From contig JBEEKA010000124.1 in NCBI GenBank assembly GCA_041168985.1, forward strand, positions 1 to 13,330: 13,330 nucleotides of DNA, given 5' to 3'. How positions within the stretch are numbered: position 1 is the stretch's first letter; each line of letters opens with the position of its first letter. Made by a program: the position numbers and the translations under genes. This DNA is from ZC4RG30 sp041168985. GTDB lineage: Bacteria; Pseudomonadota; Gammaproteobacteria; Steroidobacterales; Steroidobacteraceae. Shown piece by piece: positions 1-6,117 of the stretch. The notes beneath the pieces were generated by a model that searched no databases, was not told the DNA's origin, and worked only from the letters and a program-made list of their open reading frames with translations.

Positions 1-351
1 ACCCGTCCCCCGATTCCGGTGGAACAGGTCCGCGTCTATCTCGAACCGCCGCGCTACTACGACCGGATCGCGATCCTCGACGCGTCGAGCGAGCGGTCCT
101 TCCAGTTCGGCGACCAGGCCAAGGTCGATGCCGCCCTGGAGCGCCTGAAGCAGGAGGCCGCGAAGCTCGGCGCCAATGGCGTGTTGTTCCAGGGCACCGG
201 GGACAAGCCGGGCATGGTGATCGGTACCGGCGGGAGCAGTGTCAGCATGGGGGGCAATTCCTCGGTGGGCATCGGCCTCGGCATGTCCCGCCAGCTGATG
301 CACAAGGTCGCGCACGGCGAGGCGATCTACGTGCCTCCCGACCTGCCCTGA
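1..351 (+). CDS. Conserved hypothetical protein, C-terminal part (5' end outside window)
   Basis: The frame is open from the first base to a TGA at 349-351, so the true start lies upstream. A GTG at 19 is possible, but it has no clear ribosome binding site and falls inside what looks like an ongoing domain. The visible part has a VRVYLEPP strand, then an amphipathic helix (about residues 35-55), then GANGVLFQGTG. That pattern resembles small envelope proteins in which an LGANG(V/L) motif follows a helix, as in RcsF- or YbjQ-like folds. A glycine/serine-rich stretch follows, with GTGGSS and GIGLGM near residues 70-90. The family assignment is only a resemblance, and I cannot name a function. 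Its stop codon shares one base with the start of the downstream MFS gene, so the two are probably cotranscribed and translationally coupled. Confidence 0.7.
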   Translation, partial: TRPPIPVEQVRVYLEPPRYYDRIAILDASSERSFQFGDQAKVDAALERLKQEAAKLGANGVLFQGTGDKPGMVIGTGGSSVSMGGNSSVGIGLGMSRQLMHKVAHGEAIYVPPDLP

Positions 352-1553
352 TGGCCAAGGCGCTTTTCCGACATCGCCCGTTCCTGCAGTACTTCATCGG
401 CCGGGCTTTTTCGAATTCCTCGCGCCAGATCGTCGCGGTTGCCATCGGCTGGCAGGTCTATGAACTGACGGGCAGCGCCTTCCATCTCGGCATGGTCGGA
501 CTCGTGAGCTTCCTGCCTACGGCGCTGCTCACGTTCGCGGCTGGCCATGCCGCCGACCGCTTCGACCGCAAGCGCGTGGTCCAGTGCTGCCAGTGGATCG
601 AGGGCCTGACCGCGGCCTGGCTGGCCTGGGCGAGCCTCGCCGGCTTCATCGATGTCTATGCGATTTACACCGCTTCGGCGCTGTTCGGGGCGGCCAGTGC
701 GTTCGACAGACCGGCCGCGGCGGCGATGCTGCCGGCCGTCGTGCCGGAACACATGCTGCAGCAGGGTACGGCCGTATCAAGCGGCGCCATCCAGATCGCG
801 TCGATCGCGGGACCGGCTCTCGGTGGCCTGATGTACGGCCTCTCTCCCGGCGCAACCTATGCGCTCACGGCGGTCTTCTGGCTGGCCTCGGGTTTCCTCA
901 ACGGCACGATCAGGCTGGTGCGGCATGCGCGCTCCACGGAAGCGCCGGGCTGGAGCACGCTCTTCGCCGGCGTTTCGTTCGTGCGCGGCAACCGGGACCT
1001 GCTGGGCGTGATTTCTTTGGACCTTTTTGCCGTGCTTCTGGGCGGCGCGACGGCCCTGCTGCCCATCTACGCGAGCGACATCCTGCACACCGGTCCGCTG
1101 GGGTTGGGCGTCCTCAGGGCCGCACCGGCCATCGGTGCCCTGGCCATGACGGTACTGATCGCGAGACGTCCGATTCTGAGCCGTGCAGGGACGCGGATGT
1201 TCCAGGCCGTCATCCTGTTCGGGATCTTCACGATCGTCTTCGCGCTGTCGACGAGCTACTGGTTGTCGCTGGCGTCGCTCGTGCTGATGGGCGCTGCGGA
1301 TACCGTGAGCGTCGTCGTCCGACTTTCGTTCGTGCAGCTCGCGACGCCGGACGAGATGCGCGGCCGGGTCAGCGCGGTGAATTTCCTGTTCATCAACGCG
1401 TCGAACGAACTGGGCGAGTTCGAGAGCGGCGTGACCGCGGCCCTCTTCGGGACGGTGCCGGCTGCGCTGCTCGGGGGGATCGGTACGGTGGCCGTCGCGC
1501 TCCTCTGGATGAAGCTGTTCCCGTCGCTGCGCCGACTCGAGCGTCTGGGTTAG
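351..1553 (+). CDS. MFS transporter, EntS/MFS_3-like exporter
   Basis: This 400-residue inner-membrane protein has the hydrophobic periodicity of a 10-12 helix major facilitator. The MFS motif A is clear between TM2 and TM3 as GHAADRFDRKR (residues 65-75). A related RGRVSAVN loop lies in the second half near residue 340, where the EntS/MFS_3 (DHA3-like) group has a similar RGR element. Members of that group usually export small molecules such as siderophores or drugs by proton antiport. The substrate here cannot be inferred. The ATG at 351 overlaps the preceding stop as TGATG, which supports this start and coupling. The gene ends 17 bases before the convergent epoxide hydrolase gene. Length is normal for the family and no lesion is visible. 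Confidence 0.92.
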   Translation: MAKALFRHRPFLQYFIGRAFSNSSRQIVAVAIGWQVYELTGSAFHLGMVGLVSFLPTALLTFAAGHAADRFDRKRVVQCCQWIEGLTAAWLAWASLAGFIDVYAIYTASALFGAASAFDRPAAAAMLPAVVPEHMLQQGTAVSSGAIQIASIAGPALGGLMYGLSPGATYALTAVFWLASGFLNGTIRLVRHARSTEAPGWSTLFAGVSFVRGNRDLLGVISLDLFAVLLGGATALLPIYASDILHTGPLGLGVLRAAPAIGALAMTVLIARRPILSRAGTRMFQAVILFGIFTIVFALSTSYWLSLASLVLMGAADTVSVVVRLSFVQLATPDEMRGRVSAVNFLFINASNELGEFESGVTAALFGTVPAALLGGIGTVAVALLWMKLFPSLRRLERLG

Positions 1554-1558
1554 CGGAC

Positions 1559-1572
1559 GACGGCAAGCCGTC
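1559..1572. terminator. Short inverted repeat between convergent genes
   Basis: GACGGC-AA-GCCGTC spans the 17-base gap between the convergent MFS and epoxide hydrolase genes and reaches the stop codon of the latter. It has a 6-bp GC stem with a 2-base centre, so the real loop would be larger and the stem shorter. There is no T-tract on either side. It may help end transcription in both directions, but chance is quite possible in DNA this GC-rich. Confidence 0.25.
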
Positions 1573-2662
1573 AGCGGTATCCGGCGAAGAATGCGACGAC
1601 GTCGGCAAGCAGCAGGTCGGGCGCTTCCAGTGCCGCGAAGTGTCCTCCACGTGGCATGTCGGTCCAGTGCCTGACATCGTAAAGCTGTTCCACCCAGGGC
1701 CGGGGCGACAGGTAGGGTTCCTTCGGGAACGCCGCAACGCCGGTAGGGATGTCCACGCGAGGTCCGGCCCAGATGTCGTCGTGCTCGAGCGCGGTCTCGA
1801 GATAGATGCGGGTCGCGCTGGCGATGCTGTTGGGCGCCCAGTAGAACATGAGGTTCGTCAGCAGGCTGTCCCGGTCGAAGGCGCGTTCGACATCGCCGCT
1901 GCAGTCCGACCAGCTGCGGAACTTTTCGATGATCCATGCCGCGAGGCCGACCGGTGAGTCGGACAGTCCCGTCGTGAGCGTGTCGGCGCGGGTGTTCTGG
2001 AGGTGCAGGTATCCCGTGATGTCGAAGGCACGGGCAGCGGCCTCGGCATTCGGCGGCGTGCCGGCCGGCGGCGGTGCGAAGGCCATGTTCACGTGCAGCG
2101 CGATGACGTTCGCAGCATGGTTGCGGGCAATGCGACGGCCGAGGATCGTGCCCCAGTCACCGCCCTGGATGGCGTAACGGGGGTAACCCAGGGCTCGCGT
2201 CATCAGTGCATCGAGCGCGGCGGCGATGCGATTGGCACCCCAGCCCGCCTGGCTGGGCTTTCCGCCGAAACCGAAACCCGGCAGGGACGGCAGCACCACG
2301 TCGAAGCCGGCTTCGGACAGCGGCCGGGCGAGGTGCAGGAATTCGACCATCGAGCCGGGCCAGCCATGCAGCAGGAGCAGCGGCATCGGATCCGGGCCCA
2401 TGCCGTGAAGGTGGATGAAATGCAGGTCCACGCCATCGACCGGCGCGATGAATTGCGGAAAGGCGTTGAGCGCCGATTCATGGTGGCGCCAGTCGTAGCC
2501 GTCCTTCCAGTAACTGCAGAGATCCCGCAGGTAATCGAGGTCCGCGCCCTGTCGCCAGCCTGTCCCCTCCAGGGCACTGGGCCAGCGCGCTCGGGACAGT
2601 CGCTCCCGCAGATCCTGGAGTACGGACTCCGGTACCTCTATGCGGAAGGGGCGGATGCTCAT
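1571..2662 (-). CDS. Epoxide hydrolase (alpha/beta-hydrolase with EHN domain)
   Basis: This 363-residue protein matches microsomal-type epoxide hydrolases, which open epoxides to vicinal diols through a covalent Asp ester. The EHN domain is at the N-terminus (about residues 5-110, with FRIEVPESVLQDL and RWP). It is followed by the oxyanion motif HGWPGS (99-104) and the nucleophile elbow GGDWG with Asp169. The proposed proton-donating tyrosines are Tyr218 and Tyr287. The acid is probably Glu315, in FPKE as in mammalian mEH, and the catalytic histidine is His341 in GGHFAALE. The triad appears complete and the length is typical. There is no signal peptide, so it should act in the cytoplasm. It is the last gene of the operon: its ATG overlaps the TGA of the upstream esterase gene as ATGA at 2659-2662. 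The physiological epoxide is unknown. Tyrosine and glutamate roles are assigned from the family. Confidence 0.95.
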   Translation of the reverse strand: MSIRPFRIEVPESVLQDLRERLSRARWPSALEGTGWRQGADLDYLRDLCSYWKDGYDWRHHESALNAFPQFIAPVDGVDLHFIHLHGMGPDPMPLLLLHGWPGSMVEFLHLARPLSEAGFDVVLPSLPGFGFGGKPSQAGWGANRIAAALDALMTRALGYPRYAIQGGDWGTILGRRIARNHAANVIALHVNMAFAPPPAGTPPNAEAAARAFDITGYLHLQNTRADTLTTGLSDSPVGLAAWIIEKFRSWSDCSGDVERAFDRDSLLTNLMFYWAPNSIASATRIYLETALEHDDIWAGPRVDIPTGVAAFPKEPYLSPRPWVEQLYDVRHWTDMPRGGHFAALEAPDLLLADVVAFFAGYR

Positions 2663-3528
2663 GGCTGGATACCCATCGTCCGATGGAGGAAGGCGACGAC
2701 ACGTGCAGCCGGCTCGCCCCGGAAGAACGGAGCGCTGTCATGCCCGACTCCGTGCAGGACGAAGGTGCCGGCCTCGCGTCCGACGCGCGCGTAGGCGCCC
2801 TCCAGTTCATGCAACTGGTTGATGGGCATTTGGCGATCCTGATCGCCGTGGAGCAGCAGCAACGGAGGATCCGCCGCGTCCACGTGGAATACCGGGCTCG
2901 CGAGCCGCGCGAGTTCGGGCCGATTGTCCGGGCTATCCCCCAGCAGGCGCTTCAGGGCGGGTTCGCGAACGCCGAGTCCGAAAGGCGTCGATTGCGACAG
3001 GATGGTCGTGAGGTTGCTGGCGCCATACCAACTGACGATGGCCTGAACCGTGGAAGACGTGCCCATGTCCTGGCCTTCCTCTCCCTCCAGCGCCGGGACG
3101 CCGGCCGTCACGCCGACCAGTGCCGCAAGGTGGCCGCCCGACGACGCGCCGGCGACGGCGATGCGGTCAGCGCGAAAGCCGTACCGGCCCGCCGATGCTC
3201 GCAGGTAGCGGATCGCCGCCTTGATGTCGTGGACGTTGGCCGGGAAGGGCGCGACGTCGGTCGAGCGGAAATCGAGGCTTGCGACAGCGAAACCGTTCTC
3301 GACGAGGAACTCGGGATAGGAGGATTTGTCGCCCGCACTCCAGGCGCCGCCGTGTACGTAGACGACCAGCGGTGGCTGCGTCACCCCGTGCGGCAGGTGA
3401 AGGTCCAGGGCCAGTGGCTTGCCCGAGACCGTTGCGTAAGGGATATCGCGAAGCGACTCGACCGCCGCAGCATCGGCCCGGGCCAGCGGCCACACCAGCA
3501 GGAGCAGCGCGCAGGCCCGGCGGATCAT
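2659..3528 (-). CDS. Exported alpha/beta-hydrolase, carboxylesterase (BD-FAE/HSL-like)
   Basis: This is a 289-residue serine hydrolase. The start is the ATG at 3528, because it overlaps the upstream stop as ATGA and is followed directly by a signal peptide (MIRRACALLLLVWPLARADA, cleavage near residue 20). The frame stays open far upstream, but that part is low-complexity antisense translation without domain sense. The catalytic features are in order: oxyanion HGGAW (59-63), nucleophile elbow GASSGG with Ser129, Asp231 in HGDQDRQMP, and His263 in VGHDS. This layout fits the exported esterases of the BD-FAE/acetyl-xylan-esterase-like group, which remove acyl or feruloyl groups from sugars or hydrolyse small esters in the periplasm. 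The substrate is unknown. It is the middle gene of a three-gene operon with a ModA-like binding protein upstream and an epoxide hydrolase downstream. Confidence 0.92.
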   Translation of the reverse strand: MIRRACALLLLVWPLARADAAAVESLRDIPYATVSGKPLALDLHLPHGVTQPPLVVYVHGGAWSAGDKSSYPEFLVENGFAVASLDFRSTDVAPFPANVHDIKAAIRYLRASAGRYGFRADRIAVAGASSGGHLAALVGVTAGVPALEGEEGQDMGTSSTVQAIVSWYGASNLTTILSQSTPFGLGVREPALKRLLGDSPDNRPELARLASPVFHVDAADPPLLLLHGDQDRQMPINQLHELEGAYARVGREAGTFVLHGVGHDSAPFFRGEPAARVVAFLHRTMGIQP

Positions 3529-4217
3529 GTGGCGGGTTCCATGCCCTGACGCTGTTTGGCCGCGGCCGCCGCAGGCGTGTTCAGGAAATCGAGCAGTGCC
3601 CGTGAGCCGGCCGTGTCGCCGCTGGCAACGATGCCGCCTGAAAATATCGTGAGAGTCTGGATGGCCGGTGGCAGGGGACCGAGCACCGTGATGCCTTCGA
3701 GGTGCATGAGTTCCGACAGCTGCTGGAAGCCGAGTTCCACCTTGCCTTCGGCCACCAGTGTTCCGACCGGAATGCCGGGCGGCGGCACGACGATACGCGG
3801 CTTGACCGAGTCGAGAATGCCCCAGCGCGCGAACAGCTTTTCGAGGTACACGCCGCTGGGTCCGGTGGAAAAGCTCAGCGAGCGCGCGGCGATGACCGCC
3901 TGCTTCACGGCGTCTTCGCTGCCGACGTCCGGTCGCGGCGCGTCGCGGCGCACGGCCATGGCGACGCCCGACTTCACGAGATCCGTCCGGCTGCCGGCAA
4001 GGACCTTGCCGTCGGCGATGAGCTTGTCGATGGCCGTGTCGGCCAGAACGACGATATCCGCAGTCTCGCCTGCAGCGATGCGTTTGGCGACGTCGACGCC
4101 CCCGGCCGCTTCCGTCAGGACGGAGACGCCGGTTTGGGATTGGTACTGGTCGCAGAGTTCGCGGAGCAGTTCCCGCGTAGCCATGGAGGAAATCAATTTC
4201 AGGGGGCGCGTGTTCAT
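3525..4217 (-). CDS. ModA-like substrate-binding domain protein without signal peptide
   Basis: This 230-residue protein has the fold signature of molybdate-type periplasmic binding proteins (SBP_bac_11). It begins with a KLISSMATREL strand and ligand loop (7-18), followed by TEAAGGVDVAKRIAAGETADIVVLAD (35-60). The second-lobe ligand loop is SFSTGPSGVYLEKL (115-128), and the GKVELGFQQLSEL segment lies near 158-170. Unlike transport ModA, it starts directly at the first beta strand and has no export signal. The frame is open upstream to about 4290, but I found no ATG, GTG or TTG there, so the ATG at 4217 stands. No ABC permease or ATPase gene is adjacent. It is therefore probably cytosolic and binds a small anion or acid for sensing or catalysis rather than uptake, which is inference. 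It is first in the operon and overlaps the esterase gene by ATGA. Its own ribosome binding site is weak. Confidence 0.88.
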   Translation of the reverse strand: MNTRPLKLISSMATRELLRELCDQYQSQTGVSVLTEAAGGVDVAKRIAAGETADIVVLADTAIDKLIADGKVLAGSRTDLVKSGVAMAVRRDAPRPDVGSEDAVKQAVIAARSLSFSTGPSGVYLEKLFARWGILDSVKPRIVVPPPGIPVGTLVAEGKVELGFQQLSELMHLEGITVLGPLPPAIQTLTIFSGGIVASGDTAGSRALLDFLNTPAAAAAKQRQGMEPAT

Positions 4218-4271
4218 GACGCAAGAATACGACCCGCGCCGTGAAAGCGGGAGTGCCGATGCTTTCCTGTT

Positions 4272-4277
4272 TATAGT
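4272..4277 (+). promoter_or_regulatory. Possible -10 element for the secreted DUF8021-like gene
   Basis: TATAGT lies in the 100-base gap between two divergent genes, 40 bases before the ATG at 4318. It sits in one of the few A/T-rich patches of the window. No good -35 hexamer is seen 16-18 bases upstream; GTGAAA at 4241-4246 is too far away. The minus-strand operon must also start in this gap, but I cannot point to its promoter. Confidence 0.25.
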
Positions 4278-4317
4278 GGAGGGACAGCAGTGCGACTACG
4301 GCACGGCGGGGGTGTCC

Positions 4318-5241
4318 ATGCGTTCGATGATCTTCGTGATGGGCGGTCTGTTGATGCAGGCCGTACTGCCTTCGGCGGGAGCCGCGGAGGCCGCCTGCGG
4401 CAAGTCCTGCATGGAAGGCATTGCCGATCGCTACCGGGCCGCCTACGTCCGCCACGACCCCACCGGGTTGCCGCTGTCGAAGCAGGTCCGATTCACCGAG
4501 AACGGCGTCGTGCTGAAGTTCCCGGATGGCACCTGGGACACGGTGACGAAGGAGGTCGGTCCGGCGCTGACGCTCTCCGACCCGAAGACCGGCAACGTGG
4601 GGATCTACACGGCGTTCGTGCAGAGCCATGACACCGAAGGCTATCTCGCGGTCCGTCTGCGGATCGTGAAGGGCCGGATCACGGAGATCGAACACATCGT
4701 GTCGACGCGACGGAACCTGTCGGCCCCGCCTACGCCGATCGGACCTCACTCGGATTACCAGCCGGACTTCAATTTCGTGAAGGTCGTGGAGGCGTCGAAG
4801 CGGCTCCCGCGGGAACAACTGGTGCCTTTCGCGGACGGATACTTTTCCACGCTGCAACAGAATGACGGCAGCATCCGGGGTACGGCCTTTTCCCCCGAAG
4901 CCAGCCGGATCGAGAACGGCAAGCGGTTCCCGCAGATCGAGAAAGGCTTCAAGAGCGGTTACTACCGTTTCAACGAGCGGGTGCGGGACCGGGATTTCTT
5001 CCTGGTCGACGAAGAGCGCCAGGTCGTGATGGCCCGGGGCTTCATCGACCACAAGGGCGTGCTGGACGAGTACACGCTGACCGACGGTTCGAAGCAGAAG
5101 TCCGTGTACCGCGAGCCCCACTCCTGGGCCTTCCTCGAGATGTTCAAGGTCGAGGACCGGCGGATCACGGCCGTACAGGCCGTGTTCCTCGGTGTGCCGT
5201 ATTACATGCCGCCGCCATGGCCGGCCGGTACCAGGCGCTGA
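4318..5241 (+). CDS. Secreted hypothetical protein resembling DUF8021/NTF2-like proteins
   Basis: The product has 307 residues. The ATG at 4318 is chosen because a G-rich ribosome site (about 4308-4312) precedes it and a signal peptide follows (MRSMIFVMGGLLMQAVLPSAGA, cleavage near 22-25). The frame is open further upstream, but that is antisense to the neighbouring gene. The mature part starts with two close cysteines (Cys27, Cys31). It continues with HDPTGLPLSKQVRFTENG (46-63), a GTWDT element (71-75) and RLRIVKGRITEIEHIV (113-128). I recognise this order from the uncharacterised DUF8021 group, a cone-shaped NTF2-like fold. A second half (about 150-300) has similar strand-rich character with FADGYFSTLQQNDGS, so it may hold a second NTF2-like unit. 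No catalytic residues can be assigned. It lies head-to-head with the ModA-like operon and upstream of another NTF2-like secreted protein. Confidence 0.85.
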   Translation: MRSMIFVMGGLLMQAVLPSAGAAEAACGKSCMEGIADRYRAAYVRHDPTGLPLSKQVRFTENGVVLKFPDGTWDTVTKEVGPALTLSDPKTGNVGIYTAFVQSHDTEGYLAVRLRIVKGRITEIEHIVSTRRNLSAPPTPIGPHSDYQPDFNFVKVVEASKRLPREQLVPFADGYFSTLQQNDGSIRGTAFSPEASRIENGKRFPQIEKGFKSGYYRFNERVRDRDFFLVDEERQVVMARGFIDHKGVLDEYTLTDGSKQKSVYREPHSWAFLEMFKVEDRRITAVQAVFLGVPYYMPPPWPAGTRR

Positions 5242-5396
5242 CCGGAGCGGGGCGCCGGCCGCATGCTGCGGCCGGGCCGCCGTCGGGGGCGGTCCTGCCG
5301 ACGCAGGCCCTGCAGTGCGGTGAATGAGACGGCGCAGATCAGGGCGATCGTGCAAAGACCGTGGAAAATGGCGATCGAGAGAATGATGTCCATCAT
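5202..5396 (-). CDS. Possible small single-pass membrane protein (64 residues)
   Basis: From the ATG at 5396 the frame encodes one strong hydrophobic helix (residues 3-29, with ILSIAIFHGL and IALICAVSF). A basic tail follows (LRRQDRPRRRPGR), giving an N-out/C-in topology by the positive-inside rule. A near-perfect ribosome site, GGAGG read on the minus strand at 5405-5409, lies 8 bases before the ATG. A second ATG follows at once, at 5393. These two signs make the N-terminal half believable. The last 40 bases overlap the end of the convergent secreted-protein gene, and a strong hairpin lies inside the frame. The Arg/Pro/Gly-rich C-terminus may therefore be unselected. I recognise no family. 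Confidence 0.45.
   Translation of the reverse strand: MMDIILSIAIFHGLCTIALICAVSFTALQGLRRQDRPRRRPGRSMRPAPRSGQRLVPAGHGGGM
5255..5275. terminator. GC-rich hairpin after the secreted-protein gene
   Basis: CCGGCCGCA-TGC-TGCGGCCGG is a perfect 9-bp inverted repeat around a 3-base centre. It starts 13 bases after the TGA of the secreted NTF2-like gene (stop at 5239-5241). No T-run follows, so it is not a classical intrinsic terminator. It could still stall polymerase or protect the mRNA end. It also lies inside the opposite-strand small ORF. Confidence 0.5.
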
Positions 5397-5403
5397 GAGT
5401 CAG

Positions 5404-5409
5404 TCCTCC
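5404..5409 (-). promoter_or_regulatory. Strong ribosome binding site for the small membrane ORF
   Basis: TCCTCC on the plus strand reads GGAGGA on the minus strand, 8 bases (counted from GGAGG) ahead of the ATG at 5396. It is the best Shine-Dalgarno match in the window and the main reason to consider the 64-residue frame real. Confidence 0.5.
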
Positions 5410-5481
5410 ATGTAGGGCGTCGCACGTCGTGCGATCACCGCATCCCCCGCAAGGAGAAGTCTGCAGGTCCCTGATGACGCT

Positions 5482-5512
5482 TTGATGTCGGACGATCAGT
5501 CCGCGCTATCCT
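5482..5512 (+). promoter_or_regulatory. Possible promoter with an internal inverted repeat
   Basis: TTGATG (5482-5487) and TATCCT (5507-5512) are separated by 19 bases, about 48 bases upstream of the ATG at 5560. This is a weak sigma-70-like pair with a slightly long spacer. Between the two hexamers lies CGGAC-GATCA-GTCCG (5489-5503), a 5-bp inverted repeat with a 5-base centre, positioned where a repressor or activator could act. Both elements are weak individually, and the whole is inference. Confidence 0.25.
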
Positions 5513-5559
5513 CCCGGAGACGCTGCAAATTGCGGCCGAACGCCAAGCAAGGGGGATCG

Positions 5560-6069
5560 ATGAACGACAAGGACACGACGCGACGCACTTTCCTGACGGG
5601 TGCAGCCACGGCGCTGGTGGTGCCGACCGCCATGGCGGCGACCGCTGCGGCGCCAGTTTCGGCCTGCGGCGGACTCACGCGCGAGCAGTACCTCGAATAT
5701 GTCGAGCTGTTCAACAACAACGACCCGCGCTTCATCAAGTATTACCACGACGACGTGGAGTTCGAGCTCGCCAACGCGAAGATCAAGGGCGCGCAGGCGA
5801 TACGCGACTTTTACGCCGAGGTGAAGGCGCACATCAGGGAGACCGTGACGCTGACGCATTTCGTGTCGGATGCCACGGGCGTCGCGGCCGAGATTCCGAC
5901 GGAGTTCCGCGTCATCAAGGATTGGGAAAACGGCTATTTCGGCCGACCGCTCAAGGTCGGCATGGTGATGCGCGTCGTCAGCCTGGGCATGTACTGGGTG
6001 CGCGATGGCCGGTTCACCCGCATCAAGGCCGCGCGGCTGGCGCTGATCAACGACTGGCGGATGGAATAG
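5560..6069 (+). CDS. Tat-exported SnoaL/NTF2-like protein
   Basis: The product has 169 residues. The start is the ATG at 5560, because AAGGGGG ends about 5 bases before it and a twin-arginine signal follows directly (TRRTFLTG, Arg8-Arg9, then a hydrophobic stretch to about residue 37). An earlier in-frame ATG at 5482 would add an odd Ser/Arg-rich leader and has no ribosome site. The mature domain, YLEYVELFNNNDPRFIKYYHDDVEFEL followed by IKGAQAIRDFYAEV, is the usual opening of a SnoaL-like NTF2 fold: two helices, then strands. Such proteins bind hydrophobic ligands or act as isomerases and hydrolases. Without an obvious catalytic dyad the role stays open. Tat export suggests folding before transport to the periplasm. 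The receptor gene starts 48 bases downstream, so the two are probably cotranscribed and may handle the same ligand. Confidence 0.9.
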   Translation: MNDKDTTRRTFLTGAATALVVPTAMAATAAAPVSACGGLTREQYLEYVELFNNNDPRFIKYYHDDVEFELANAKIKGAQAIRDFYAEVKAHIRETVTLTHFVSDATGVAAEIPTEFRVIKDWENGYFGRPLKVGMVMRVVSLGMYWVRDGRFTRIKAARLALINDWRME

Positions 6070-6105
6070 CCGGTCGCTAGGATTAGGGCGTTGGCTGGTC
6101 ATCCC

Positions 6106-6111
6106 GAGGGG
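6106..6111 (+). promoter_or_regulatory. Ribosome binding site deciding the receptor start
   Basis: GAGGGG at 6106-6111 lies 6 bases before the ATG at 6118. The alternative ATG at 6112 directly abuts it, and the TTG at 6091 lies upstream of it. This favours 6118 as the initiator of the TonB-dependent receptor. Confidence 0.55.
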
Positions 6112-6117
6112 ATGGAA

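Noticed and set aside
584..1957. Long plus-strand frame overlapping the MFS gene and the antisense of the epoxide hydrolase gene
   Set aside because: Both overlapped genes have strong family motifs; this frame is Arg/Gly-rich shadow translation crossing a convergent gene boundary.
3556..4317. Open plus-strand frame upstream of the secreted DUF8021-like protein
   Set aside because: It lies antisense to the ModA-like gene, and the signal peptide beginning at 4318 shows the real start.
3529..5355. A very long open minus-strand frame extending the esterase frame upstream to 5355 (898 residues in total)
   Set aside because: The extension is antisense to the ModA-like and DUF8021-like frames, is Arg/His/Gly/Pro-rich without domain sense, and lacks a ribosome site. 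The esterase has a clear start with signal peptide at 3528.
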